From: Diplocarpon mali
Lineage: Eukaryota; Ascomycota; Leotiomycetes; Helotiales; Drepanopezizaceae
Direction: 5' to 3'
DNA: 64,000 nucleotides
Assembly (NCBI GenBank): GCA_024741835.1
Contig: JAENRP010000165.1
Span: 32,581 to 96,580, forward strand
The notes below the pieces were generated by a model. That model was not told where the DNA came from, ran no database searches, and worked only from the letters and a program-made list of their open reading frames with translations. Numbering within the stretch: position 1 is the stretch's first letter; every line of letters starts with the position of its first letter. Position numbers and translations under genes: made by a program. Positions 49,301 to 58,583 of the stretch are shown in pieces.

Positions 49301-51587
49301 GTCTACTGCGTCACCACCGGCCACTGTTGCGCGGAGCTCGTTTACGCCTAAACCTTCCTCCCTGTCGAACGTGTTCACCGCACCAGCTTCTGCTAGTACA
49401 GAAAAAGGCTTTGCGCTGAAATCCTCTCCCGCCACAGAAAAACCAGTTATACTAAAACCTGTACCGACTCCCACCAACAGTAGTTTATTTGCCCCTGCTG
49501 CGAGCGTTGTCAAGCCTCCTGTTTTCGGTAAACCGGGTGCGAACGGCTTGGCCCAGTTTGCGCAAAAGGCCGCGGATGACAAAAAGATGGCGGAGGAGAA
49601 GCGAGAGAACGATAAGTTCGATGAGGATTATGACTCAGATGATGGAATTACTCCCGCAGAGTGGAGAGCGAAGTATCGGGCGGCGCGTAAAATCGAATTA
49701 GAGGAATTAGACGCTCTCGCAAAGAAACCTGGCCAAGGTTTTAAGTTCAATCCTGCACCAAACGGTACATCACCCACAACGGCGTCAGTCGACAAAACTA
49801 CCGATGAGGTGCAACCATCTACGGGGCCCAAGAATTCTGTCTTTGATCCAAAGCCAACATTCACAGGTTTCGGAGCCAGCACAACTCCTGGGCCATCTAT
49901 CAATATCGCAGATACCGCACAAAAAATACAACCGTCGACGGAGCCCAAGAAGCCTCCTTTTGATCCAAAGCCATCTTCTGAGGGCTTTGGGACCAGCGCA
50001 AGTCCCGAGCCAATGAAAAAGGTTGCAGGTGCCATACAATCATCTCCAGAGCCCAAGAAAAGTATGTTTAATCTCTTCGGGTCAGCCCCGACTCCCGATT
50101 CATCGAACAAGACTCTCAATACCGAAAAACCAACTCAGTCTCTCTTCCATCGTTTTGGAACCAGCGTAAACTCTGAGTTTTCTCGGCCCCCGGGTGTAAG
50201 CGCCGAGAGCTCAGCAAATCCTTCTGGAGCATCATCGCCTGATATTTTCGGAAGCGGATCAGTCCTCCATGGTACAGCATCGTCAAAACCAGTCAATAAC
50301 TTCAAGAACCCTTTCAGTCACCTGTCCGACTCAAATAGTGCGAAAGGCAACGATATAGATGACGAGAGTGCAGGGGAGGAAAACGACGACGACGAAGAGA
50401 ACAAAGATCCAAGCTATAAGTCAAGCAATGACATTGCAAACAGCTTGGGAGCCACGGCAGAAGAGACTGGAGCTGGAATAGCTCCCACGAAAAAGACCAA
50501 CCCCTTCAGCGGTTTTGGCACTTCTCAACTTGGAAGTCCTATTAGCTCAAGTCCCAGTACACCTAGCGGGGGCTTATTCGGTCGGGTGGGTACCAAGTTC
50601 GGAGTGTCTGGTATTGACAAGGAGCAAAGTGGAACTACGACTCCTAGCCGAAGTCTCTTCGATATGGTCCCGATGGATGCGAATGAAAAGCCCATCAAGC
50701 ATTTCTCAACGGAGGAGAAGGAGAACGCTCAACCAAATACAAGCAACGTCTCCAAGGGCACCAGCAGCTTCTTCGGAAATTCTCTCAACAAAACACCCAG
50801 CGCACCTGTAGACAAAACATGGAAGCCAGATAGCGGGATCAAATTTGCTAGTGCCGCCAATGGCGACTCTGCTCCAATCTTAAGTGTCACAGCTGCAACA
50901 CCGACTAAGACTGGCAACACTTCAAACACATTTGGTGGGTCGTCTGGGCCTCCAACTACTACGTTCTCCAATCTTTTCGGCAATCATGACTCCAAGCTCG
51001 GCCCCGCTGCTAGTCCTTTCTCATCCAGCATATTCGGAGCTTCCAGCAGTGCTAGAGGTCCAGCTACAACAAGTATCGGCTTTAGCTTCGGAGCACCTAG
51101 CGCAGCTACTTCACTCCAACCATCCGCCGCTGCTTCTGCTACGACTTCACGAGCAACCACTCCCAGTGCAGCTACGGATGGCGACAGCGGTGCTGACGGT
51201 GACCCTGATGCTGAACATCATGAGCAGCTCAACTTGACGGCTGGAGGCCCTGGTGAAGAGGACGAGGAAGTTCTGCATGAAGTCCGCGCCAAGGCGCAAA
51301 AATTCGAAAAGGCTTGGGTTACCAAGGGGCTGGGTTTCTTGAGGATCCTCAAGCATAGGGATACCAAAGCCACGAGAATGCTTCTCCGCGCCGATCCTAC
51401 AGGAACAGTAATCATGAACAAGAGCCTAGTCGAACAATTCAAATACGAGTCGAACGCCAAGACGGTGAAGGTTTTGACAGCCGCGGACGATGGGAAGGGT
51501 TTGGAGACGTGGCTCTTGCAAGTAAAGACGGAGGATTCTGCTAAAAAGTTGGCTCAGACTCTCGAAGAGAACAAGAAAGTCTCCTGA
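46328..51587 (+). CDS. NUP2: FG-repeat nucleoporin, Nup2/Nup50-like, with RanBD
   Basis: Nuclear-pore basket protein that in yeast binds importin-alpha and Ran-GTP to help cargo release. Exons 46328-48103 and 48231-51587 give about 1710 residues. The basic N-terminus (MDTPQRANAAQMAARQLKAK) fits the importin-alpha-binding end of the family. Residues about 35-620 and parts of 750-1590 are low in order and dense in FG-type motifs (FNFGS, PFKFGS, LFGSS, FSFGG), with two short folded-looking insertions: one around PDVFNITDDQINAYLPPGLD (about 650-710) and a lysine/glutamate-rich segment around KMAEEKRENDKFDEDYDSDD. The C-terminal RanBP1-type domain (about 1600-1705) shows EDEEVLHEVRAKAQKFEKAW, GLGFLRILKHRDTKATRMLL, RADPTGTVIMNKSL and GLETWLLQVKTEDSAKKLAQ. 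It is over twice the size of yeast Nup2. Very large antisense frames here are by-products of the repeats. Confidence 0.9.
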
Positions 51588-51710
51588 GGAGTCGGGTCAA
51601 TGACACGTCAATTTGACATGTCTACACACACACAGGCCGATCAGATCAGTCTGGCCTTTGGATCCTGAGGTCAGCCTCGTAGCGGTCCCGGACTGCTTGT
51701 CCTTTATCGG

Positions 51711-51746
51711 NNNNNNNNNNNNNNNNNNNNNNNNNNNNNNNNNNNN
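51711..51746. other. Assembly gap (36 N)
   Basis: Thirty-six unresolved bases lie about 125 bp beyond the nucleoporin stop codon. The true length of missing sequence is unknown. Short frames running through the Ns are meaningless. Confidence 0.99.
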
Positions 51747-52284
51747 TTCTGCTGTTTTCTTTTCATTCGCGGTCATACGGGGAGGAATGGGCATTCTTAT
51801 GTTCTCCGTCGGGGCGAAAATTCGGATGTCGAGGATCTGCATGGGCTGGCGTTGCATAGCGTTGAACCTTCTCCGAATTCTAGATTTAATAGGAAGGTTC
51901 TTCCTCCAAGGGGAGGCCTGCGGGTAAACAAAGCTTCTGACTGAACTATCGTCTTATTGTCTTCCTGTCACGAGTGCCTAGTGTGATGCCCTCGATCATC
52001 AGCATTGAATATTGATTTGAAGACGCAGTTCGAATCGAAACTTACAAGCATTTAGCATTGCGACTGGGCAGACGGAACTGGGCTAGGCCCACGTATCGAT
52101 TCTCTTTTGCTACCTCTACATGTGAAGGTTGGACTGTTGGAAGACCGTCCCATGGCGCGAACCCAGGCCGGCCGTCACAACGCCCGCCGACCGACACGGG
52201 TCCAGACATGCCGTCATCCTACCATCCTCTCTAGCCAACCTAGCGCCCGCGCCTTGAGCCCGAGAGTAAGGAGAAGCACAACAG
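51747..52284. other. Convergent intergenic region
   Basis: Between the nucleoporin 3' end and the adenosine deaminase-like 3' end. No gene seen. Confidence 0.5.
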
Positions 52285-54246
52285 CTAGTCCTGAGCATCA
52301 AAACCCGTCTCCTTCATCAGCCTCTGCACGCTCTCGCCATCGTCCCCAAACTCCGTCACGATCCAGAGGCAGAACTGCTCCCACTCAACGCTCCACTGGC
52401 GCATTCGCTCAGCCCGCACCCCGGATCCCAGGGATGCTTCCTTGATCCCAGCCACCCACTGTGCTGGCGTCTGGTCCTCGAATGCAGCCCAGCGGACGCT
52501 GTTCTCGGCCAGGGAGGCCAGCCCCGCAAGGCCTAGGTTGTCCCATCCTTGCAGCGCTTGCCAGAAATCGTGCGTCATACCGTTGGTGTCCTGGCCAAGG
52601 ATAGCAGGGTCGTCGTTGCAGAGCGAGCAGGCGACGCCACGGGCGAGGAGTGCGGGGAGGGGGTGCGACATGACGGAAGCGCAGAGGCGGAGGACCTCGT
52701 TGGAGATGGGGCAGCTCTCTACCAGGATCTTCTTCTCCTTGACCATGTCGATGAGTAGCGGGTGCTTGTAGAGCGAGAATCCGTGGCCGATGCGTCGGGT
52801 CCCTAGGAGTACGGCATCGAAGAGATTTTGATCCGTGTCACTGCCGTCGCCGAGGCACTCTCCGGCATGGAAGAAGAAGGGAATCTCGATGCCTTCTTGC
52901 ACGCACTGCTTCTTGAACCAGAAGAGCTCGGGGAGTAAATCTTTGAGAGGCCGCCCTCCGTCTTCTTGCCCAACGAGGTCGTACCCAGACACCAGGTGGG
53001 GATAGGCGAGTTTGATGGCGATACAGGCGTCCATATCTTCTACGATCTTTCTCGTGTCCAGGACTCGGATGCCTATCGCAATCGCATTAGCGAACCCATC
53101 TCAGGAGTTGGAAAGAGAACATCGGACCAGTCCAGATCATTCTTGCGCCCCAAAAGCGCCTGCCCTCCTCGGAAGCCTTGAACGCCTGGATCTCCTCCCC
53201 GAAGATCTTGAACATGCGATCGTACGTAGCCTCTGGCTCTTCCGAACCCTCCCTGTAGTAAAAGAAAGTAAAGGCCAGTCTCAGATCAACCCATCTGACG
53301 CCATCATCGAGCAATTGCTTCATCATGCGTCTCATAAACTGTTTAAAGATAGGCTCGTATGCCACGATCCCATCAAGGATCGTAAAGCAGGACGAGAACT
53401 TCCTCCAGACGGCATCGACACCATGATGGTGCTCGATGGATTCCGTGTTCGTGATGGTCGTGCGATCTTTGAGCCATGATATGAACCCCGCCCGCCCACC
53501 TTGGGGGAAAGACTCGGCCGCCCGGGAGGCGAGCACAAACGTGCCTGGGGTGTAGTCGGGGCTCCAGATTGAAGTATCAGGACCTATATCGAGTATCAGC
53601 ACCGACCCCATGCCCGAACACCACACCTGTATACCTCTCTCGGTCTTGAAGAACCGGAAACCAAACGGAGAGGCTTCCAGGGCCGCAGCACCTGACAGCG
53701 GACTGGCCGCCTGTAGATGCATCCCCGGAGTCCTCAGCAGCACATCGTAGAGCCAGTCGAGATCCACCATGGCATCCATGTGAGCGTGAAGCAGCGCCCC
53801 CTTGGGCATCTTCCTGACTATCCTCCACAGCTTCGTCGTCTCCATCCTCTCCTTCGCCAGGCTGAACATCATCCCGGGGTAGACATTCGCACCAGTCTTC
53901 TGCGCCAGGATGTCCTCGAAGTCGGACGTCCATACGGTGCGCTGCTCGTCATTGCGGATGCGGTCGACGATGGAACAGGCCTCCTTTGCCAGGGGGGAGA
54001 GGCTTTCGCGGAATGCGTGGTCTGGGGTGGGAATTGTCAGTATCCCGAGGGGTCTTGGGGGAGGGGGGGAGCAAGGAATTGTTAGCTACCGCTTCTCTGC
54101 TTCTTTTCTTGGGCGATCAACGCCTGCTGCCCGGAGAGGTATTGCTTGATGAATGGCTCGTCTTTTGCTGGGATTCCTTCCGCTACCTCTTCCCATTCCT
54201 CCTCTGGCATACGCGAGGGCCAAGTCATATCCCGGACTCGAGACAT
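52285..54246 (-). CDS. Adenosine deaminase-like protein (ADGF/ADA2 type)
   Basis: Metal-dependent purine deaminase of the amidohydrolase fold, about 612 residues. Exons 54246-54090, 54021-53128 and 53072-52285. Metal and catalytic motifs are complete: MPKGALLHAHMDAMVD (two zinc His, about residue 130), FFFHAGECLGDG (His and catalytic Glu, about 419), RRIGHGFSLYKHP (His) and SLCNDDPAILGQD (Asp pair, about 502). The long N-terminal region (DPFIKQYLSGQ-type start, YPGMMFSLAKERMETTKLW) marks the ADGF/CECR1-like branch over classical ADA. No signal peptide is evident at MSRVRDMTWPSR, so it is probably cytosolic, unlike animal ADA2; an upstream in-frame ATG at 54393 would add a weakly hydrophobic lead. 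Intron 2 uses an unusual GTCCGA donor, chosen because it restores WTGIRVLDTRKIVEDMDACI. Substrate (adenosine or a relative) is inferred. Confidence 0.9.
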
Positions 54247-54533
54247 GTTGTCGTGGGCATGGATGGAGGGGTAGATTCTCAGGATCGGACATCTCACAGG
54301 ATACGGCTGCACTCGTACCGTACTTGCCTTCTCAAAATAAAGAAAAGAAAGAGAGAGAAAAAAGGACGCAGGGGTATTTCTTCTCGATGACACTAGGTGC
54401 CTCCATATACGTCTCTACCTATCTTCACATTACCATTCCATTTATCCCCATTCCATTACCTACCTGGCCGTTGGCAGGATCCGATAGCAGAAAGGGGGGG
54501 CACGATAAGCCGGAATGACAGTACCCTCGGCCA

Positions 54534-54545
54534 AGTTTGAATCGC
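54534..54545. repeat. Left terminal inverted repeat of the Tc1/mariner relic
   Basis: AGTTTGAATCGC; the following bases (TTTGCCGAAAAA) match the right end only partly. Confidence 0.75.
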
Positions 54546-55819
54546 TTTGCCGAAAAACGCGTGGTTCGCGTTCACGCGTTTTATAGTCTTACAACTTCAT
54601 TCCTATAATACAGCTACTCTATAACGTCCTCTTACTTTGATAATCGTGAATCATTAGTTAGAAAGGAATTATCTCTATATTAAAGAGGTCTTGTTAATGG
54701 CGCTATTAATAGAGGATTAAAACTAGCTTAAATTACACGCTTCTATAGTATACTAAAATCGACTATTAGAACTACTTTGCGCTATATTATACAATATTAG
54801 AAAGGCTTTAGCAAATATTATTCCGATTATCCAAAGTCATATTTAGATTATAATATATATAACTAATACGCTATATACGCAAATATCCAGAACAGACTTA
54901 TAAAGAGGTCAAAAATGAATTAGATTTATAATTTTTATACTATTTAATATATTTCAAAAGAGAATAGTATTACTACTTAGCATATAAAAAAGGCTAGAAC
55001 TTATAAAGGAAGCCGCTAAGCAAAGGTATAACTAAGCGAAATATAAGAAAATTAGATGATGATTTTTATAACTATCCAAAGTACTTAGTATAGTATCGAA
55101 AAAGCGAAGGGCCCAATATAAGAATAGATTTTCCCATATCGTCATAAGAAATAGTAACCTAATATACTTAGCACTTATAAGAAAGGCAAAGATATACTAA
55201 TCTTAATCTAAGCTTGCTTTTAAAACGAATAGAAAGCTATTCGACGTTCGAATTCTTATATAGATCGAGATCCTAATATTAAGAAGAACAGATATACTAT
55301 AAAGTTATATTTAAAAGTTCCCAAAGACATATTGCCTACTTGCTATCCTAATAGCTATAAACTTATATATAATAATGCCCTTATCTATACTGCTAAGAAT
55401 AGTACTTATCAACTAAGGTAGGATAGAATAAAAGTAGTTGATTATCTGCCTTATAGTCCGGATTTGAATCCTGTTAAATATCTTTAATAGCATCTTAAAA
55501 GTTAAGTATATAGATTATATCTAGAACTTCTAAAGATAAGATTTAATTAAAAAGTAAAAGATATTTTCGAAAGAGCACTTTAAAAACTTAGGAAGCTATA
55601 TTAAATAATTTATTTTAATTAGTAAGTAATATGCCAAAGCAGGTAAAAGCAATAATAGAAGCGAATAGATAGCATACAAAATATTAAAAGATATAAATTT
55701 TGATAAGAAGATAGATACACTTCTAATAAACGTTTTAATTTAAAAATGGAAAGAAATAATCAAGTAGTTATATTTTAATTCATCTTTACATACAAGAGAT
55801 TTCCTTCGAAAAAGCTAGG

Positions 55820-55831
55820 GCGATTCAAACT
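55820..55831. repeat. Right terminal inverted repeat of the Tc1/mariner relic
   Basis: GCGATTCAAACT, the exact reverse complement of the left end; the next bases are GTA, consistent with a TA target site just outside. Confidence 0.75.
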
Positions 55832-55962
55832 GTATCTATAGTACTATACCTTGGAACAGCTCAGGCATCTTGCCCGGGTCTCTGACCCGATCCACAGAAG
55901 CATCCAATATCTCTATAATCTTAACTACATCAAGGCAGCGGTCATTATCCAGGTCCAGCCCT

Positions 55963-56510
55963 CTACAACTTCGCCTTGGGACCCTGCGCCTTCTTGAGGA
56001 TAGGCTCCATCTTCGTGGCCTTCATCACGTCCCCCTTGACCTTCAGCTTTCCCGACATGAACAGCCGCTGCGCGTTGGCCTTTCCGCTGACCAGCTTGCC
56101 GAATTCTTCGTCGGAGAGGGAGAGGGTTACTGTTGGCGCAGATTTTGTGTCAGCCGCTGCCCTCTGGATATCTTCAAGCGCGCGGATGAATCCAGTCCCG
56201 TTGCTTGCGCCTTTGACCGCGGAGGGATCCTCGGGTCTACGTACCTGTTGGCTTCTGTCCGAGACCCTTCCCGACCTCGCCCTTGTTCTTCAAATCGATG
56301 TGCCAGCTGTCCGTCTCTCCCGCTTTATTCTTCAGCGTGAACGCAAATACGGCGTTGCCCTGCTTGATGGCGTCCTTGCGGTCGGCATCGGAGGATTTGA
56401 GGGACTCGCTGATGGCATCGAAAGCCTCAGAGGCAGGAAAGGAAGCTGTGAAGAGTTGGTAGCCTTCCAGTGGTGGGAAGGGTCTGGGGCTTACCGTTCT
56501 TGAGCGACAT
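55963..56510 (-). CDS. SCP2 sterol-carrier domain protein, peroxisomal (Pox18-like)
   Basis: Small lipid-binding protein of 127 residues consisting only of an SCP2 domain. Exons 56510-56495, 56445-56245 and 56129-55963. Visible family segments: FDAISESLKSSDADRKDAIK, GNAVFAFTLKNKAGETDSWH, IDLKNKGEVGKG, VTLSLSDEEFGKLVSGKANA and QRLFMSGKLKVKGDVMKATK. It ends in AKL, a type 1 peroxisomal targeting signal, so it should bind fatty acyl-CoA or other lipids in peroxisomes as the Candida Pox18 (PXP-18) protein does. The first coding exon is only 16 nt (MSLKN plus one base), a layout that makes the start easy to miss. It sits just beyond the Tc1/mariner relic, whose right end is 132 bp past its stop codon. 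Confidence 0.93.
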
Positions 56511-56880
56511 GGTTGATGGGCGTCTGGGTTATTGACTGGCTGCAACGGGTGTCTCGTGAGGTTTTGGTGAAGAGGAGTGGAATGTTAGAGAGTAGGGACA
56601 GCCTCACGGTGTAAATATGTCGGTCAGGAGCAGAGCAGTGGTCTCGAACTGTCTGGACTTGCACTGCGCGAGCCTCTCGCATTCTGTCAAGCCTCGCCTA
56701 GGCCCCATACATTTGCATGTGAGCCTCGGCACCGAGTGGCACCTGGCCGCCCGCGGAGTAAACCTGGGGAAGCTACTGTGTATCCTCTCGATGTCAGACT
56801 CTCGATGTCAGACAAGCTCGGACTGAAGATAAAACTTCACCAAGGCGAAGTCGGGCCAGAATCCGCTGGATATTTCTTAT

Positions 56881-56935
56881 CATCATCTTCCTCCTCTTCC
56901 TCCTCCTCCTCCTCCTCTTCCTCTTCTTCTTCTAC
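56881..56935. repeat. TCC/TTC trinucleotide microsatellite
   Basis: About 50 bp of TCC and TTC units, pyrimidine-only on the + strand, in the region between the SCP2 gene start and the U2 gene. Poly-Ser frames across it are not genes. Confidence 0.85.
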
Positions 56936-57282
56936 CTACAACCGCCCAACTCCCTCGGCAGGCTCAAGACACAGACTTTCAAGGACGCTCACATCGTGGG
57001 CAGGGAGGTCACAAGCGAGAAGATGTATGCCCGTCTGCCTGTGCGGGCTGCGGAGAGATGCAACCTCCCCGTAAGCAGCTGCCAGCGACGCTCTTCGGCG
57101 CCGCCGGAGAAGTCGAGGGTCTGTTGGTCTCACACCAGGGGATTGTGCATAATGGTAAAGCTTCTCGAGTCGGTGGGGTTGCATTCGTGCTTCGTTCAAG
57201 CTTGAGTCGCCAAGCTGTTCTTGGAGAGCGAGGAGTACGTACAGAGAGCTATGCCAAGCAGCGCTAAGCATCGGGCGAGTCT

Positions 57283-57313
57283 CCTAGGTCACATGACTAT
57301 CATGTGACCTAGG
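57283..57313. repeat. 31-nt perfect palindrome (14-bp arms, 3-nt loop)
   Basis: CCTAGGTCACATGA and TCATGTGACCTAGG flank CTA. It lies about 240 bp beyond the 3' end of the U2 gene and about 770 bp upstream of the SCP2 start codon. Each arm contains TCACATGA/TCATGTGA, an E-box-like sequence. Could be a dimeric factor site, a hairpin, or the footprint of a small element. Confidence 0.85.
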
Positions 57314-57554
57314 ATTCCGATCACTTGTAGCCAGCGATAGTGCCACCTCACTTCTCCCGACAGCGACGATTCCCTGGATCAATTCCCAACTCGCCGTTCC
57401 TACCCCCCATCTCCGAGAAGACACATAGCAGTTTCCCAACACAATGGTGCTCAAACCACCGAGTCATTTCAACTAGAACCCTCGGCATCCAGCTACATAC
57501 CCAACATCACATCCTTCCTCACGGTCCCGGCAAGCCAGGACCCGCAATGAAAGA

Positions 57555-57743
57555 GGGTCGCGTCGACTGGAGGCAGTGTAATACCAGTGACACAGTGGGA
57601 AGAAGCATAGGCAAGCCCAGAGGCAACTCCCCGAGAGACAAAAATAAGTATAATCAATGTGATCCCCTTAGGGATCTTTCAGAGATTAAACTGAAAAGAA
57701 CAGATACTACACTTGATCTAAGCCAATAGGCAAAGAGAGCTGA
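57555..57743 (-). ncRNA. U2: U2 spliceosomal snRNA
   Basis: The minus strand carries an unmistakable U2 5' half: GCCTATTGGCTTAGATCAAG, then GTGTAGTATCTGTTCTTTTC, which includes the GUAGUA branch-site recognition sequence. Next come stem IIa/b (TCTCTGAAAGATCCCTAAGG), an Sm site ATTTTTG at about 57641-57647, and stem-loop IV, CTGGTATTACACTGCCTCCAG, the binding site of the U2B''/U2A' pair. Estimated length is about 189 nt, near the 186-188 nt of S. pombe and human U2. The 5' end (about 57743) is set by alignment to the conserved start and the 3' end by closure of stem IV; each may be off by a few bases. A TATA-like sequence sits about 40 nt upstream. Confidence 0.95.
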
Positions 57744-57780
57744 GGAGAAAAGAAGGGCGGGTGGAGGGGGGGAGGCGCCG

Positions 57781-57788
57781 TATATATA
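57781..57788 (-). promoter_or_regulatory. TATA-like element of the U2 gene
   Basis: TATATATA lies 38-45 bp upstream of the inferred U2 5' end, a position suitable for a core promoter element. An E-box CACGTG lies further upstream at 58015-58020. Confidence 0.6.
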
Positions 57789-58583
57789 GGCAGGACAAAA
57801 ATTTTCATATGGCGCTAATGGGAGCTAGGCGAGCCGGGGTGTTTGCGCTGTTTGCGCTGTTTGCTCTGTTTGCTCTCGAAGGTCATGGAAAGCTCGCTGC
57901 TGGTGGAGCTGTGGCGCTGTGGCGCTTCTGCCACGTCCCAGCCGCCCCGCTCTCCTCGCTACGCCTCCCTCGCCTGGCAAGAACAATCACCGCGAGCACG
58001 ACAACAACAACAATCACGTGAGCAGCCTCCCGCGCCGGCACACCCTCAGATGCCGACCGATGGCGGCCGAGGCGCCGGCATCCCCCCCCCCGCGGATGCA
58101 CCCACAGCCCGGCCGCGAGGTCGCCGGCGAGCAGCCTCGTCGGCGCCAGCGCGCAGCAGCGCACCCGTGGGCTTCCGAGTCGCGCGTGCCGGGCGGGGCG
58201 ACCCGTGCCGTCGACGAGGTTCGAGCATGCCCGAGACGACCAGGTCCGGGCCCGCTCTGGCTCACGACTGTGGGCAGGGGAGAGCCGGTTTCGGGATGCC
58301 GGGCGCCGTTGGTGCGAGAGACGATCGGTCGTCCATGCGTGCTCCGGTTGGAGCTTACCAACCGTTGAGAAGGAAAGCTTGAGCATTGCCTCCTGGCGTG
58401 TGCGTGTGGAGACGCGAAGGTAGAGATGGAGAGTAGCTGGCCTAGAGGAGATGCAAAAGGAGAGATGGAAGATGGAGAGCAGCCGAGCTAGACGGGGATA
58501 CGTCCGCCGCGAGATTCATGATATGACGAGAAGGCAGATGGCAGATGGCAGATGGCACTATACATCTCCCCCCCCCACAGGAC
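57789..58583. other. GC-rich region, no gene recognised
   Basis: Between the U2 promoter and the 3' end of the OB-fold gene. It is markedly GC-rich at about 58030-58330, and frames of 110-180 residues stay open on both strands because of that composition, with Arg/Pro/Ala-rich products and no family match. A 9-bp direct repeat (TGTTTGCGC/TGTTTGCTC) is present at about 57839-57877. Confidence 0.5.
57839..57877. repeat. 9-bp tandem repeat (TGTTTGCGC/TGTTTGCTC)
   Basis: Four consecutive imperfect copies, alternating GCGC and GCTC endings, about 100 bp upstream of the U2 gene start. Confidence 0.75.

Larger units (their letters stand above)
54534..55831 (+). mobile_element. Tc1/mariner-family transposon relic with terminal inverted repeats, RIP-like decay
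   Basis: A 1.3-kb AT-rich block bounded by AGTTTGAATCGC (54534-54545) and its exact reverse complement (55820-55831). Inside, one + strand frame at about 55371-55515 still reads NNALIYTAKNSTYQ, then VVDYLPYSPDLNPVKYL, then HLKS, which is the DDE_3 domain of Tc1/mariner transposases. The second catalytic Asp (usually in DNA) reads Asn, and Gln/Trp codons are now TAA/TAG, as expected from G-to-A/C-to-T decay. An internal inverted repeat AAAACGCGTG...CACGCGTTTT lies at about 54554-54582 close to the left end. Size and termini suggest a full-length copy. A flanking TA duplication is unclear on the left. The element cannot be active. Confidence 0.85.

Noticed and set aside
57843..58386. Overlapping 150-180-residue frames on both strands
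   Set aside because: GC-rich DNA lacks stop codons by composition; products are Arg/Pro/Ala-rich, mutually overlapping and unlike any family.
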